The notes beneath the pieces were generated by a model. That model ran no database searches, was not told where the DNA came from, and saw only the letters and a list, made by a program, of their open reading frames with translations. Of a stretch of DNA of 64,000 nucleotides, positions 8,194 to 18,289 are shown in pieces. The stretch's first letter is position 1. Every line of letters begins with the position of its first letter. The stretch lies in contig NC_081339.1 in NCBI RefSeq assembly GCF_022539665.2, positions 682,001 to 746,000 on the forward strand. The letters are read 5' to 3'. The DNA is from Daphnia carinata. Taxonomy: Eukaryota; Arthropoda; Branchiopoda; Diplostraca; Daphniidae. The position numbers and the translations under genes were made by a program.

Positions 8194-11100
8194 CTATTTT
8201 GTCCGGGTCGGGGCAATGCCTTGTTTTGACACTATGTGTCCTAAAACTTTAAGCGTAGTCATAGCGAACTGACATTTAGATCCTTTCAATTTTAAACCCG
8301 CTTTGCCTAGGCAGGACAGAACCGAATTAAGGCGAAGTAGATGGGTTTCAAAGGTAGGGGCGTATACCACCACATCATCCAAATATACCAAACATGACGA
8401 CCATCGAAGACCGCCCAATATAATGTCCATTGCTCGTTGAAAGGAACTAGGACCATTTGAGAGACCAAAGGGCAGTACCTTGAAGTGATATAGTCCATCC
8501 GCTGTAATGAAGGCTGTTTTTTCTCGATCTTCTTTACGCAAAGGAAGCTGATGATACCCCGACTGGAGATCCATTATTGAAAAATATTCGGCGCCTTCCA
8601 GCTTGCTTAAAATATCCGAAATGCGTGGTAACGGGTACACATCCCTAATTGTGACCTCATTTAAACCGCGGTAGTCCACACAAAATCGCCATGACCCATC
8701 TTTTTTTTTAATGAGCACCACCGGAGCACCCCATGGACTATCGGATCGTTCGATAATGCCTGCTTTTAACATATCTTCGGATAAAGTTTGAACTATTTTT
8801 CGGGCTTTCCACGCACTAGGATATGGACGTTGACACACTGGAGTTGTACCTTCTTTCAGATTTATTGGATGTTCTGCCATGGTACAGTAACCGATATCCG
8901 TATCTGATGATGCAAACGTTTGCCGATAACTTTGTAGTAGAGCCATCAGAGAGAGTTTTTGTTGCGGGCTCAAGTCAGGGTTAATGTTGGTTTCGAGGCT
9001 GGTTTCTGACATGTTTTTTTCCGACGGTAGGGTATCATTTGAAACGACTTGGTTCACTCCATCGAACGAGTCAGGGAGATCACAAACTACCACGTCGTCC
9101 GTATAAGGTTGGAGAGTCCCTAGAGTAGAATGTTTGTTTAACCAGACCGGAATGGCCGACAGATTGGTCACTGGGAGCGATCGTGTTGTGTTAGACAGCA
9201 CTGCATGACCCACTGACAGTGATTTAGTTGAAAGCAACTTTTCCGACGGAGTAAACAGAAAAACCCCGGGAAACTGAGTGTCCAAGGTCGTAAGAACCGG
9301 TACGACCGAAAATGCCGGAATTATACACTCTTCCAGCGACCAAAGTTTAGTGTGTCGAACGGGTGGTTCCGGGAAGTTCAACGCAAAAGATGGCAGGTCC
9401 CCCAAAATAACGTGTGCTTGTTCGCCAGTGTAATCCACATGAAGGTGACCAAATTGTCGCAAAAAGTCGTTTCCCATTAAAAACTCAATCTCATTCATGG
9501 GCAACACTACTGCTGTTCCTGAAGCCGTTTTTTTGCGATATGTGATGGAAATCTGTGCCCCTCCTAGTGGCACAGCACGAGTTCCATTTGCTAGGACGAT
9601 GGCCGGTCCGTGCCATTCTTGAAGAAGGTAGCCAGTACGATGTAAAAGTGTTGGAGACATAACGCTAATCGCTGCACCAGTATCAACCACCGCACTGGTA
9701 GTCACTGGCCCACACGTTACAATTTCTTTAATTAAGTGGGACGTATCTGACCTCCAAGCTCCGTTGTCCTCCTGGTGATGGCAGGTGTTAGGTTGCGGAA
9801 CCGTTGGTGAAACAAGATCACCATCGGTCTCTTGTTGAAGATAGTGATCCGGAAAAGGAAAATCGATGTGATGAACTGGAAAAGTTGAACAATTTTGCGT
9901 GTCTCCAGACGGCATCGTTTGAATATTATTAACTGGTCGGTGTTGTACATTGTTTCGTGGGCCTGAAAGTCCCTGCTGATTATTGTTAACTGGTTGTTCT
10001 TGTCTATTGTTTTGTTGAAATCGGAAATCCTGTCCTCGATAATAGGAGGAAGATGGGTTTTTGAAGCAACGTGAATCCGTATGTCCCGCTCTTGAACAAA
10101 AACCGCAAATAAAACGTCCTTCCGTCGTCCTCCTATTGCGACCCGACTGATTCCAATTGGGTGCTCCCGAAACGTTGAGCGATCGCGGTGAGACGGCTGT
10201 TTGAGGTTTACTGAGATGTTCAATCGTTTGTTGAAGACCGGTTAACAATCCCGCTAATTCCTTGACCAGTTTCGTCGACGCCGCTGTTGACGAATCAGGA
10301 ACGTCTGGAGTCACGGCTAACAGCGATTGTGAAAGAACTTTTCGGTTTACTAAACTGTTGGCCTCGGCGTGTAATTTGGCTACGTCCAGGAATTCCGTCG
10401 TCGATGCTGGTTGTAGGGGATAGATCTTCTGTAACAATGTTGGTTTCAATCCACGATACAAGTGCTGGAGCTGCTGCTCCTGCGACATAGTCGGATTGAC
10501 TATGCGACACATATTTATTATGTCGTAAAAATATGCCACTACGTCTTCCTCATTTCCTTGTTCTCTCTGTCTGAGTTTGCACTCCTGAACTAGTGAAAAA
10601 TTTGCTTGTCGGAAAGCCGCCGAAAATTGTGATTTGAGACCGGTAGCCGCCGGTAAGTTGGGTAATGTGGGATCAGTTGGGTCTGGACGTGCCGGTAAAT
10701 CTTCCCAATGATTCGGATGAGTATGCACGAGGAACCATTTACGAGCTGGCCCCTCTAGATACATCACGAAATTTCTCGCTTGATCAGCATCTGACCACCG
10801 ATTATATGCCGCAGCTAATTCAAACCGTTCTAGCCAATCCACTGCGTCTTCTTCCAGCGTAGCTGAAAAGATGGGGGGTGCGATGAACTTTTGAACACTT
10901 GCCGCCATGTTCGCCAAAGAGAATAGACGTAAAGGAGGCAGTAGGGAAGCTCTACTGGACGAGGAATCGTCGTCGGAATCCGCTGATGAATTTTCTGAAG
11001 ACTCCTCGTCAGTGCCGTGCTGTACCAGCGAAGCTTCTTCTGAGAAAACCGAACTCGAGGAAGACGGCGTCTGAGGTGTCCCCCGTGCAACTGTTTGCTC

Positions 11101-11304
11101 CGTATTCGTGTATGCGTCTCCCAGTTGTGGAAGTCGGGATGAAAGAAAAAGTTCAGGGTGAAGTCGCCGGCTGGGGGGCCGTCCACACGTTGGATATCGT
11201 GAAGATCGTTTTTTTATTTCACTCATGTATAACACCTCACGAGAATGTATCCGTTGGGGATACCACTTTAGCAAGTTCACGCAACGTAGATCCGAGAGAA
11301 ACAC
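8194..11304 (-). CDS. Gypsy-A Gag-Pro-RT polyprotein
   Basis: The open frame has 1036 codons; a better start may be Met27 or Met133. Residues about 135-330 form a retrotransposon gag capsid region. A CCHC knuckle lies at 400-413 (CX2CX4HX4C). The retropepsin catalytic DTGA is at 541-544 with a second ALGNDF-type segment near 608-615. RT spans about 845-1030, with WRFCVDYRGLN at 872-882, PFGLSNGPSSF near 945-955 and catalytic YLDD at 974-977. Gag and Pol share one frame, with no gag-pol frameshift signal. The ORF breaks at about 8207 by a one-base loss, just before the RNase H connection. It is the structural and replication protein of the element. Confidence 0.93.
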   Translation of the reverse strand: MFLSDLRCVNLLKWYPQRIHSREVLYMSEIKKRSSRYPTCGRPPSRRLHPELFLSSRLPQLGDAYTNTEQTVARGTPQTPSSSSSVFSEEASLVQHGTDEESSENSSADSDDDSSSSRASLLPPLRLFSLANMAASVQKFIAPPIFSATLEEDAVDWLERFELAAAYNRWSDADQARNFVMYLEGPARKWFLVHTHPNHWEDLPARPDPTDPTLPNLPAATGLKSQFSAAFRQANFSLVQECKLRQREQGNEEDVVAYFYDIINMCRIVNPTMSQEQQLQHLYRGLKPTLLQKIYPLQPASTTEFLDVAKLHAEANSLVNRKVLSQSLLAVTPDVPDSSTAASTKLVKELAGLLTGLQQTIEHLSKPQTAVSPRSLNVSGAPNWNQSGRNRRTTEGRFICGFCSRAGHTDSRCFKNPSSSYYRGQDFRFQQNNRQEQPVNNNQQGLSGPRNNVQHRPVNNIQTMPSGDTQNCSTFPVHHIDFPFPDHYLQQETDGDLVSPTVPQPNTCHHQEDNGAWRSDTSHLIKEIVTCGPVTTSAVVDTGAAISVMSPTLLHRTGYLLQEWHGPAIVLANGTRAVPLGGAQISITYRKKTASGTAVVLPMNEIEFLMGNDFLRQFGHLHVDYTGEQAHVILGDLPSFALNFPEPPVRHTKLWSLEECIIPAFSVVPVLTTLDTQFPGVFLFTPSEKLLSTKSLSVGHAVLSNTTRSLPVTNLSAIPVWLNKHSTLGTLQPYTDDVVVCDLPDSFDGVNQVVSNDTLPSEKNMSETSLETNINPDLSPQQKLSLMALLQSYRQTFASSDTDIGYCTMAEHPINLKEGTTPVCQRPYPSAWKARKIVQTLSEDMLKAGIIERSDSPWGAPVVLIKKKDGSWRFCVDYRGLNEVTIRDVYPLPRISDILSKLEGAEYFSIMDLQSGYHQLPLRKEDREKTAFITADGLYHFKVLPFGLSNGPSSFQRAMDIILGGLRWSSCLVYLDDVVVYAPTFETHLLRLNSVLSCLGKAGLKLKGSKCQFAMTTLKVLGHIVSKQGIAPTRTK

Positions 11305-11400
11305 ACGGAAACTACGTAGTTTTCAAAAATTGATCGTCGAGATAAAAGAGCAAAGTACATGAAACGAGAGACGATTTTAGTAAGGTGAAATGAAACACGG

Positions 11401-12055
11401 GTTGAAATAGGGAATACGAACAGAACTTAGCGAAACGTGAATTAAATGGGTTGAACGAGAATACGAGTTGAGTAATAAAAAATTAATTGCAAAGAGAAAA
11501 AAAATAAAAATAAAAATAAAAAAAAAATAAAAAAAATACGAACGGGGCTCAACCGAAGACGATTTAAACGGGGTCGAACGGAATACGCGTTGAGTACAAA
11601 ATACGAACGGGGCTCAACGAAAGATGATTTAAACGGGGTCGAACGGACTACGCGTTGAGTACAAAATACGAACGGGGCTCAACGAAAGACGATTTAAACG
11701 GGGTAAAACAATAATTTGCTATACGCAATAAACGGACTGTAAGGAAAAATTTCTACGAAACAAGAATCAAAACGAGAGAGTCGAATGAAGGAAGCGAAAG
11801 GAAATGAAACACGGGTTGAATATGGAATACGAACAGAACTCAGCGAAAGGTGAATTAAATGGGGTGAACGGGAATACGAGTTGAGTAAAAAAAAATAAAT
11901 TATAAAAAATACGAACGGGGCTCAACCATAGATGATTTGAACGGGGTAAAACAATAATTTGCTATAAGGAGTAAACGGACTGTAAGGAAGAATTTCTACA
12001 AACAATAATCAGAACAAGCGAGTCGAATGAAGGAAGCGAAAGGAAATGTGAAATT
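11401..12055 (-). repeat. Tandem repeats in the Gypsy-A leader
   Basis: Between the primer-binding site and gag, units starting ATACGAACGGGGCTCAAC occur at 11536, 11601 and 11666, an exact 65 bp period. Diverged copies start near 11413, 11826 and 11909. Each unit carries GAACGGGG, CTCAAC and CGATTTAAACGGGG or variants. A larger period of about 240 bp repeats a segment ending in GAATGAAGGAAGCGAAAGGAAATG. Drosophila gypsy also has repeated protein-binding sites in its leader (the su(Hw) insulator), so a regulatory role is possible, but only by analogy of position. Confidence 0.88.
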
Positions 12056-12122
12056 TCCTCCTTTGGGGGAAAAATCAACAGAAGAAGAACGATAAACAAG
12101 AAAACAGAACAAAAAACAAAAT

Positions 12123-12141
12123 GCGACCTGTATCTCCACCA
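12123..12141 (-). promoter_or_regulatory. Gypsy-A primer-binding site
   Basis: Two bases after the 5' LTR the minus strand reads TGGTGGAGATACAGGTCGC, starting with the TGG that pairs with a tRNA CCA end. The tRNA species was not identified. Confidence 0.75.
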
Positions 12142-12143
12142 AT

Positions 12144-12537
12144 TGTGACGGGGAACTGCGGGGAAGCCGATGTAAGGGGGTAAGAACACTTGAGACAGTA
12201 ATTAGAGGAGAACGGGGTGTATTTCGAAGGAACAATCTAAGACACTTTCTGAAGAAGACTGAACCCCGAACCTACTTAGGCTCGGGGTATTTAAAGGCAA
12301 GGATCACCCTGTTACGGGTGACGCCGGAAGAATCTAGGAAAAGATAGTCATCTAGATAACACCTAGATGACCGCTACGACGTTCTAACCCTTTTCTAGGG
12401 TAAAGTAGAAAGTGTATACGGAAGGAGTAGTTAAGATGGTCAAGTAGATAACTCTACTTGACCTTACAGTTCAAGACGAGAGAAGAGTTGCACGTGAAAT
12501 CCATTAACACGTGTGTGTCCTTCGATTCCACGTGACA
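12144..12537 (-). repeat. Gypsy-A 5' LTR
   Basis: The 394 bp copy of the LTR is almost identical to 3622-4016. In minus orientation it should carry the element's promoter and start of transcription. Its right end is followed by ATAT, the target duplication. Confidence 0.95.
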
Positions 12538-12541
12538 ATAT

Positions 12542-13814
12542 TAGTATGCTGCCAACATGCTTAATGTCATACATTTATTAACATAGTACTAGCCAGCTAA
12601 TGAACGACTTCTTAAAGACGCAACAATTTAACCTGTGGAATTTAGACAGCCGTTGCTGATTTACCAGCAAAGTTATAACAATGACACAATTCTTCCTAAT
12701 AATTTACTAATTCTTATTGCATTTTCAAGACATACATTACCGTGTCCAATTTCCCGAAGTAACAGACCAAGAAATCCAAAACATTTATATAACTGCGAGT
12801 AATGCACGAAAAGTCAGTTCGGTGTAAGGTTCGGATTTGCTTAATTTTTGTCATAAATATATTACAACTACGCAACATAGGAAATTGCTATGTATACAAT
12901 TTAAACATACATAATAAAAACAAATATTCCAAATTATATAACGTTAATTAATGTACATTACTGACAATTCACGTTTCTTCAAAAATACAGCATATTTCTA
13001 TCGAGGCAGACGATGATTTGTTAAACAATTGAATTTTAAAATATCGTTCACTATTATTTTGCCATTTGTCACGCTTTTCCTAATCATCTTACAATTTCTT
13101 CTAGCGCATTGTCTTCTGCATCAGTTGAAAACGTCAAATGTTCGTAGTAACTCCTGTCATCCCGCAGTATGAGATTGAATTCGACCGACGAAATTTACAG
13201 TGAAATGATGTAAAGGAATGAAGCAGAATCCTCAAAAAACAATCATATGGAAGAACATGAAAATCCAATTGAAGGAAAAGACAGTTTCAACGATGGAGTC
13301 ATTCGAATAATATGGATGTTCATGTGTAAGTTCAGCTAACGGAATATATTTGCTATACGGTACTCCAACTTTTTTAATATTTACTATTACGCATATAATG
13401 CTTTATTATGTATACTGTAAAGAATTATAACAATAACACCTCTCAGAAATCTGAATATACATTATTATTATTACATTATTCTAGACCTGTTTGCATCATG
13501 CATTCACAGATCAACGAAATGGCATAAACTGAAAAATTGTTAATGCAAAATTAGCCTGTACGTGAAATTAATAACAGGAATTTTTTTAAAGAGACAAATA
13601 ACATAAATTTAAGATTTAAAATAACATGGCAGTTTTCGATAACTAAAAAAACCCCTTAGAAATGAATAATTCGTCTGCTAGGAGCATCAGTTATATGAAG
13701 TCGTGAGAGGAAGGTCCCTCTTCAATGTAGCCTACTATTTAAGCTATAGAATTAAATCTTTTTTTGTACAACAGCTACAGGTAATATGGCAAAGGGGCAG
13801 TGTAGCCAAAGTGT
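12542..13814. other. AT-rich stretch with one exon-like piece
   Basis: Mostly noncoding in appearance. Near 12729-12824 the plus strand has an open piece (VQFPEVTDQEIQNIY) bordered by a possible acceptor (TTGCATTTTCAAG) and donor (GTGTAAGG). No family was recognised and no neighbouring exons could be joined to it. Confidence 0.25.
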
Positions 13815-14104
13815 TCATGCAGGTGCTGCTTTTTTTGTGCTCTTCAGTTTGTCTTTTAAACGAGGGTAAACGAGGGTAATCTGACAAATTTCCCAAAGAG
13901 TTCCGTTATCCGGAGCTGCTGATAGATTGATGACCTGAAAGAGCGTTGTCGAAAACTGGAATGTGAATGAAGAGTCGAAGGAATTTGGCATGGCCGCAAC
14001 AGTGAAAACTGATTTTCGGTTGGCGATCCAAAGTTCACCATTAGAAATAGGCCATCGCCTTGGTGGTTGCTCATTTATTCCTTTGATGACGGTTAAATCT
14101 AGCT
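13815..14104 (-). CDS. Exon-like ORF of unrecognised gene
   Basis: On the minus strand a frame of about 95 codons opens after TTTTAATTTTCTCTAG, a good polypyrimidine splice acceptor. It runs without a stop to TGA at 13815-13817. The product is protein-like in composition, with segments such as RRWPISNGELWIANRK and DNGTLWEICQITLVYPR. It has no early Met, which fits a 3'-terminal exon. I do not recognise the family. Upstream exons were not found in the decayed sequence above 14110. Confidence 0.4.
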
Positions 14105-14448
14105 AGAGAAAATTAAAATCCACGCTTAGGTTATCGTTAAGCTTTTATAAACGTAACAGGATTTCATTTATTTCGCATTTGATTTTGCGAAACGAACTAC
14201 ACTTAACAACGAGTTACGTTTTGATTGCGCTTCACATTCATTTGAGGTGGAATATTAGGTAGGAAGCGTCGTTAACCACAAGCTTTATATTGAAGGCAGG
14301 TAGGACCATGCCACGTCGAGAAATCATAAAATGTATTTTATTTACCGGTAGAATTAAAAATAAGTTAATTTGGAAAGGACAAGACAACAGACAAGAAAAA
14401 AATAGCGAATAGTAGCACAGTTCCATTCTATCGTAGATCGCTAAATTT

Positions 14449-14655
14449 TGGCGTGGCTCAGTGGACGATTGGAACTCTAAGTTATTGTTCTAATTAAATT
14501 TAATGGTTTTTATTAACACCAGGTTAGACGAATAGTTTAGGCGTCTGACTTAAGTTCCAATCTATGGATAGAGCCCTGAGTTCAATCCTTACACCTGATA
14601 CTTTAAAGTTTGTTACGCTAGATGATGAACGCTATAATTGCATTTATTTCCCGGT
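14449..14655 (+). repeat. tRNA-derived SINE-like repeat, copy 1
   Basis: The segment around 14521-14650 (CTATGGATAGAG, GAGTTCAATCC, ACACCTGATA, then AAGTTTGTTACGCTAGATGATGAACGCTA) matches 62575-62760 in order. It contains a B-box-like GAGTTCAATCC, typical of tRNA-derived SINEs transcribed by RNA polymerase III. The A-box half is poorly kept. Confidence 0.5.
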
Positions 14656-14659
14656 GGAT

Positions 14660-15997
14660 TAGTTTTGTATTTCTTAAGGGTATGGCACAACCAAATGCTA
14701 ATAATACATTAAATAATTATTCTGAATGTTAAAAACATATTCATAGATTAGCTTAGGGGTTAATGCGCCAGATTTGAGTCCTCGTGTCGAATTGGATACG
14801 TTTGCTCCCGTACAAGAATATCAGTCACTCGCTGTAGTAGAAATGTTGGTCGAAAACCAAATGTTTTCCTAATTCAAGGCGACACAAATACAATAGCGAT
14901 TACACTCATGCACACACCCGGACACTGTATCTACTAATCACTTTCACTCTTTCCCTGCTCGTCCTCTCCTAGCCGTGGGGAAAAGGTTACGAACCTAGGA
15001 TTTGAGTGAGTAACAGAGAGTAAAAGAGGTTGCAAATGCACAGGTGCACAATATTCGACACTTCCTTACAAAACTAAAGTTCTCGTCGTTTTAAAAGAAT
15101 TTATATCTAGAATGAGTAGATAAATTTAATATACAGTATCCACCAGACGATTAGATACACTCCTCTGTTTTCAATGCATTCTTATGGCGCTATGTGTCTC
15201 GGGAAACCTTAAATATCTTTGTAACAGATCGAACCCGGTCGCGTCATCGAGCACAGATCGAATTTTTTTTTTTTTTTTTCCTCTATCAGGAGAAATGGCA
15301 CTATAGAAATTTTGCAAACACGACAAAATTGACGGAGTTACATTTACGACGATAAGGTATCGTTCACTTGATTAGGTACATCCCCTTTCCCCCCATAAGC
15401 GCCATGTTAAAATCGATGTTTTTAAAAATCAAAATAAAATATTTCAAAACAACCTAGTATTCATTTTTTATGCCAAATGACGTGTTCTTATTCATCTTTT
15501 CTTCATTCTTTATTCTATTGAAATATATAGTATTTTAAATAATCTGACTAGGTAAAAAAATTCCTCCCTATCCCCAAAAATTAACCCACTCAAATTTTTT
15601 TGTAGAAAAATCATAACTTGTTTTTGCGCCACAAGAGGCACTGGGTATGAAAACTCAAGTTCTCTCGAATTTATTGGAGTTGTGGAATATAAGTGATAAG
15701 TAATACATTTTCGATGAGAGAAGAACAATGTTAAAACAATTGGAACAATTGTTTACAGGGGCAAAACGCTGGGACCACGACTTCCTCATTTCAGCATTTC
15801 TCTTATTTTCGACTTTATCACTCTTCTTCGCTTCAGAAACACGGTAGGCAGCTGAGTGAACAAGCCTTGTGTCTGCGTCTCTATTCGGTGTTCAGCCAAA
15901 TGCGTTTTGCCTTTTTGGAAGGGTATGGAAGGGAATGGAAGGGTACCACTTCATGTTCAGAAACGAATACCGAAGATCACTTACACTTTAACTGGGC
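14660..15997. other. Unassigned repeats
   Basis: No gene is supported. Two direct, diverged copies of a segment (GATTAG(A/G)TACA followed by a (C/T)TTATGGCGCTATG- or CCATAAGCGCCATG-like end) start near 15151 and 15373. The first is preceded by TACAGTATCCACCAGACGA, which resembles a Tc1-type terminus. A T17 run lies at about 15264-15281. Confidence 0.3.
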
Positions 15998-17060
15998 CTA
16001 CGAGAAGATTACGCTGCCAATAATGAAAACCGGTATATGGAGAATAATGGCTTTGTTTTTTAGTAGACACAAAGAAGAGGCGTATTCTTTACCTTTCGAA
16101 GAGGAATTTGTGGTTGTCAGCATCCATAAACCATCGATTTTCGCTGGCACTCTAGCTTCGATAAATCCACAAGTTGTTCCGGGAATCCTTTGCGTTTGCA
16201 TGGGGCGAACTAACAGCGTAACGGTTTGTCCTAATCTGCCGTGTAGGCTTTCCGTTTCCACTGATCCAAAGATTGGTAACTCTTGAGCAGCCCCTTCAAA
16301 TTCGTCTTGCGTCACTTACTTCACCAACTGATTCAAGCGTGTGGACACTAGTTGTTCAACATGCTTGTGTGCAGCTTCTCATTTGGCTATGCCCTTCTGA
16401 CCATTGTCGCTGTCCATCGAAGAGGACGAAATGGGGCTTGGAGGCCGTTTATGGCCCTGACCCGAGAGCGGATAGGTTACCTCATGGCAGTAGTTGAAGA
16501 GATAACTCGCCAACCATTGTGATCAGGTCTTCAACGAAACACTTTTTGTGCGGTCAACGCACTAGACATCGGTGAAGGGATAAAGGTGATAGCGATGATG
16601 TTGCTGTGGTCTTCATTAAGAAAATAGGCCCCAGTGTTAGAGGGATTTGCCATTATCACCGCCCGATGATTCGGTTCCCTAAGACCACGGATACGGTAAC
16701 AGATGAACTGTGGCTCGGTGAGCCGCGTGGTGCTACGACGACAGGCCTTTACTTTGTTCACTATGTAGTTTCCGCCTGATGCTGAGGGCAGCGGGATGCA
16801 ATGTTCTACTAACACTTGCCATTGCGCTTCGGTCAATCACATTCCAAAAACTTCCCTGAGGGCTTGAAAGCAGACCGTCAAATTCGTTAGTCGCGTCCCA
16901 ATTTCTTCATCCTAAATCTGAGCAGCATCACACAGTGAACTAGCAGAAGTCCTTCGCTTCTCCTTGCCACGAGACTCAGCTTCAATCCCCGAGTAGCGCA
17001 CATCGTTCCCTATTGACACAACAACTGGGGCTGGTAATGGTAAAATGCTTGGAACCAGGG
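15998..17060 (-). pseudogene. Decayed minus-strand coding relic, possibly Gypsy
   Basis: One minus frame is largely open from about 17050 to 16531, with two stops; another runs from 16390 to 15998. The latter has a stretch (IPGTTCGFIEARVPAKIDGLW) whose pattern resembles the linker between protease and RT in Ty3/Gypsy polyproteins. The upstream part (MTEAQWQVLVEHCIPLP) is unrecognised. No zinc knuckle, DTG or RT motif is seen, so the assignment is weak. Confidence 0.3.
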
Positions 17061-17779
17061 CTTGAGCTGGAAACTAAGCAGTCATAACTCAACCTTTCAA
17101 GGCAGCCAGAGAATCTGAAAATTGCTACTGATTAACTCCTAAAGCCCCCATTGCTTCGTTTTAGGCGTCGCTATCCATGAGGGAAGCTCGAGTTACTTGC
17201 AGCTCGTGGTTAGTACAAGCCTCTGTTTAAAATTTACAATGCCAGGTAAAAGAATGGACTGCTTTTAGCATAGACAAAGTTTATGCAACCCCAAAAAGAA
17301 CACTTGTTCCTCTGATTCATTAATTCAAGAAATTTACAAAATACTAAATTTTTTTACTGGGATGCGAGTAAATGATGAGGAGTCGTTTCCATGTCGTTTC
17401 CATGGTAACTAGTTTCATGAATAACGCCATGCATTCCGTTTGTTTTAAATTTTATTATATATTAGTTGTCGGTATGAAAAAAGGGATTGGCTTATAAAAA
17501 GTTGGTTCATATCATTAAAATGCTTAGCAAGATCAGAAAATTAATTGTTGCGACGAGCTTTATACTGAAGCTTCGGAATTTGCCGCTCTACCAGATTGGA
17601 TAGTGAGCTTACTTGGCCCTGATCGAAGAAGACCGTCATCAAACCAAGAACGAGGAGATGATCTCCGGGATCTGATATTGGAGTTGAAGGTCGAAATAGC
17701 AAGAATGAGACGATCGCCCAAACCCAGCAAGCTACGGGTTGGATGAGAAAAGTCTATGCCAATACGAGCAACGGATGGG

Positions 17780-18127
17780 AAACTAATTTGCCATGTTGCG
17801 GAAGGGCTGGTTACATTTGCCATGTCTGTGAAGCAGTACTAAAGCAAGGAAATAAAAGGAAGGACATACAGAAACGAGATGATAGAAGACCAGGCAAAAG
17901 GGGCAAAAAGAAAACGAAATGAGGCGAGAAATGAACCAGTGCCGGTCGGAATAGCATCGACCGATAAAGAGAAAGATGAAGAATCCACCACCTACGTCAT
18001 CCAACCGGCAATCCCTATCACCGAAGACATGGCTTGCCAGGAAATGGAACTTAAAGCTGTCATTGACATCAGAGCAGTAGGATCGGTAGCCTTACCTAAT
18101 CTGCCGGAGAAGATACAACCAAGATAG
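17780..18127 (+). pseudogene. Gypsy-B gag end and protease
   Basis: A Cys-rich segment, CCGRAGYICHVCE in one frame, looks like a decayed CCHC knuckle. Downstream, MELKAVIDIRAVGSVA occupies the place of the retropepsin active site, with the DTGA catalytic core changed to DIRA. It is therefore inactive. Confidence 0.6.
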
Positions 18128-18289
18128 GTTCCCGTTCCCCCCGAGAAATAGAATTGATTCCACGTCAAGCTTTCCGAGCTTAAATGGAAGAGAATCTACC
18201 ATACCCGGAGGCGGAAGAATTGATAGGCGTCTTACATGAATTCTGTCTCTGTTTCACCCTTAAGAAAAGTGAACTTTGAATGTGTTAGG

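Larger units (their letters stand above)
3622..12537 (-). mobile_element. Gypsy-A, young env-bearing Ty3/Gypsy element
   Basis: This is a complete 8.9 kb LTR element on the minus strand. It has LTRs at both ends, a primer-binding site, a repeat-rich leader, gag-pro-RT, RNase H, integrase and an envelope gene, then a polypurine tract. The 4-bp direct repeat ATAT flanks it (3618-3621 and 12538-12541), as Ty3/Gypsy integrases produce. The LTRs differ by one substitution and one T-run indel, so the insertion is very recent. The gag-pol-env layout matches insect errantiviruses and related endogenous retroviruses. Four single-base frame breaks prevent full-length proteins as sequenced. Confidence 0.95.

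Noticed and set aside
9732..10223. Extra minus-strand ORF inside Gypsy-A gag-pol
   Set aside because: It overlaps the clear Gag-Pol frame with its zinc knuckle; it is a frame shadow.
11962..12235. Minus-strand hydrophobic ORFs in the Gypsy-A leader and LTR
   Set aside because: They span the LTR border and PBS, and their hydrophobicity comes from purine-rich opposite-strand sequence.
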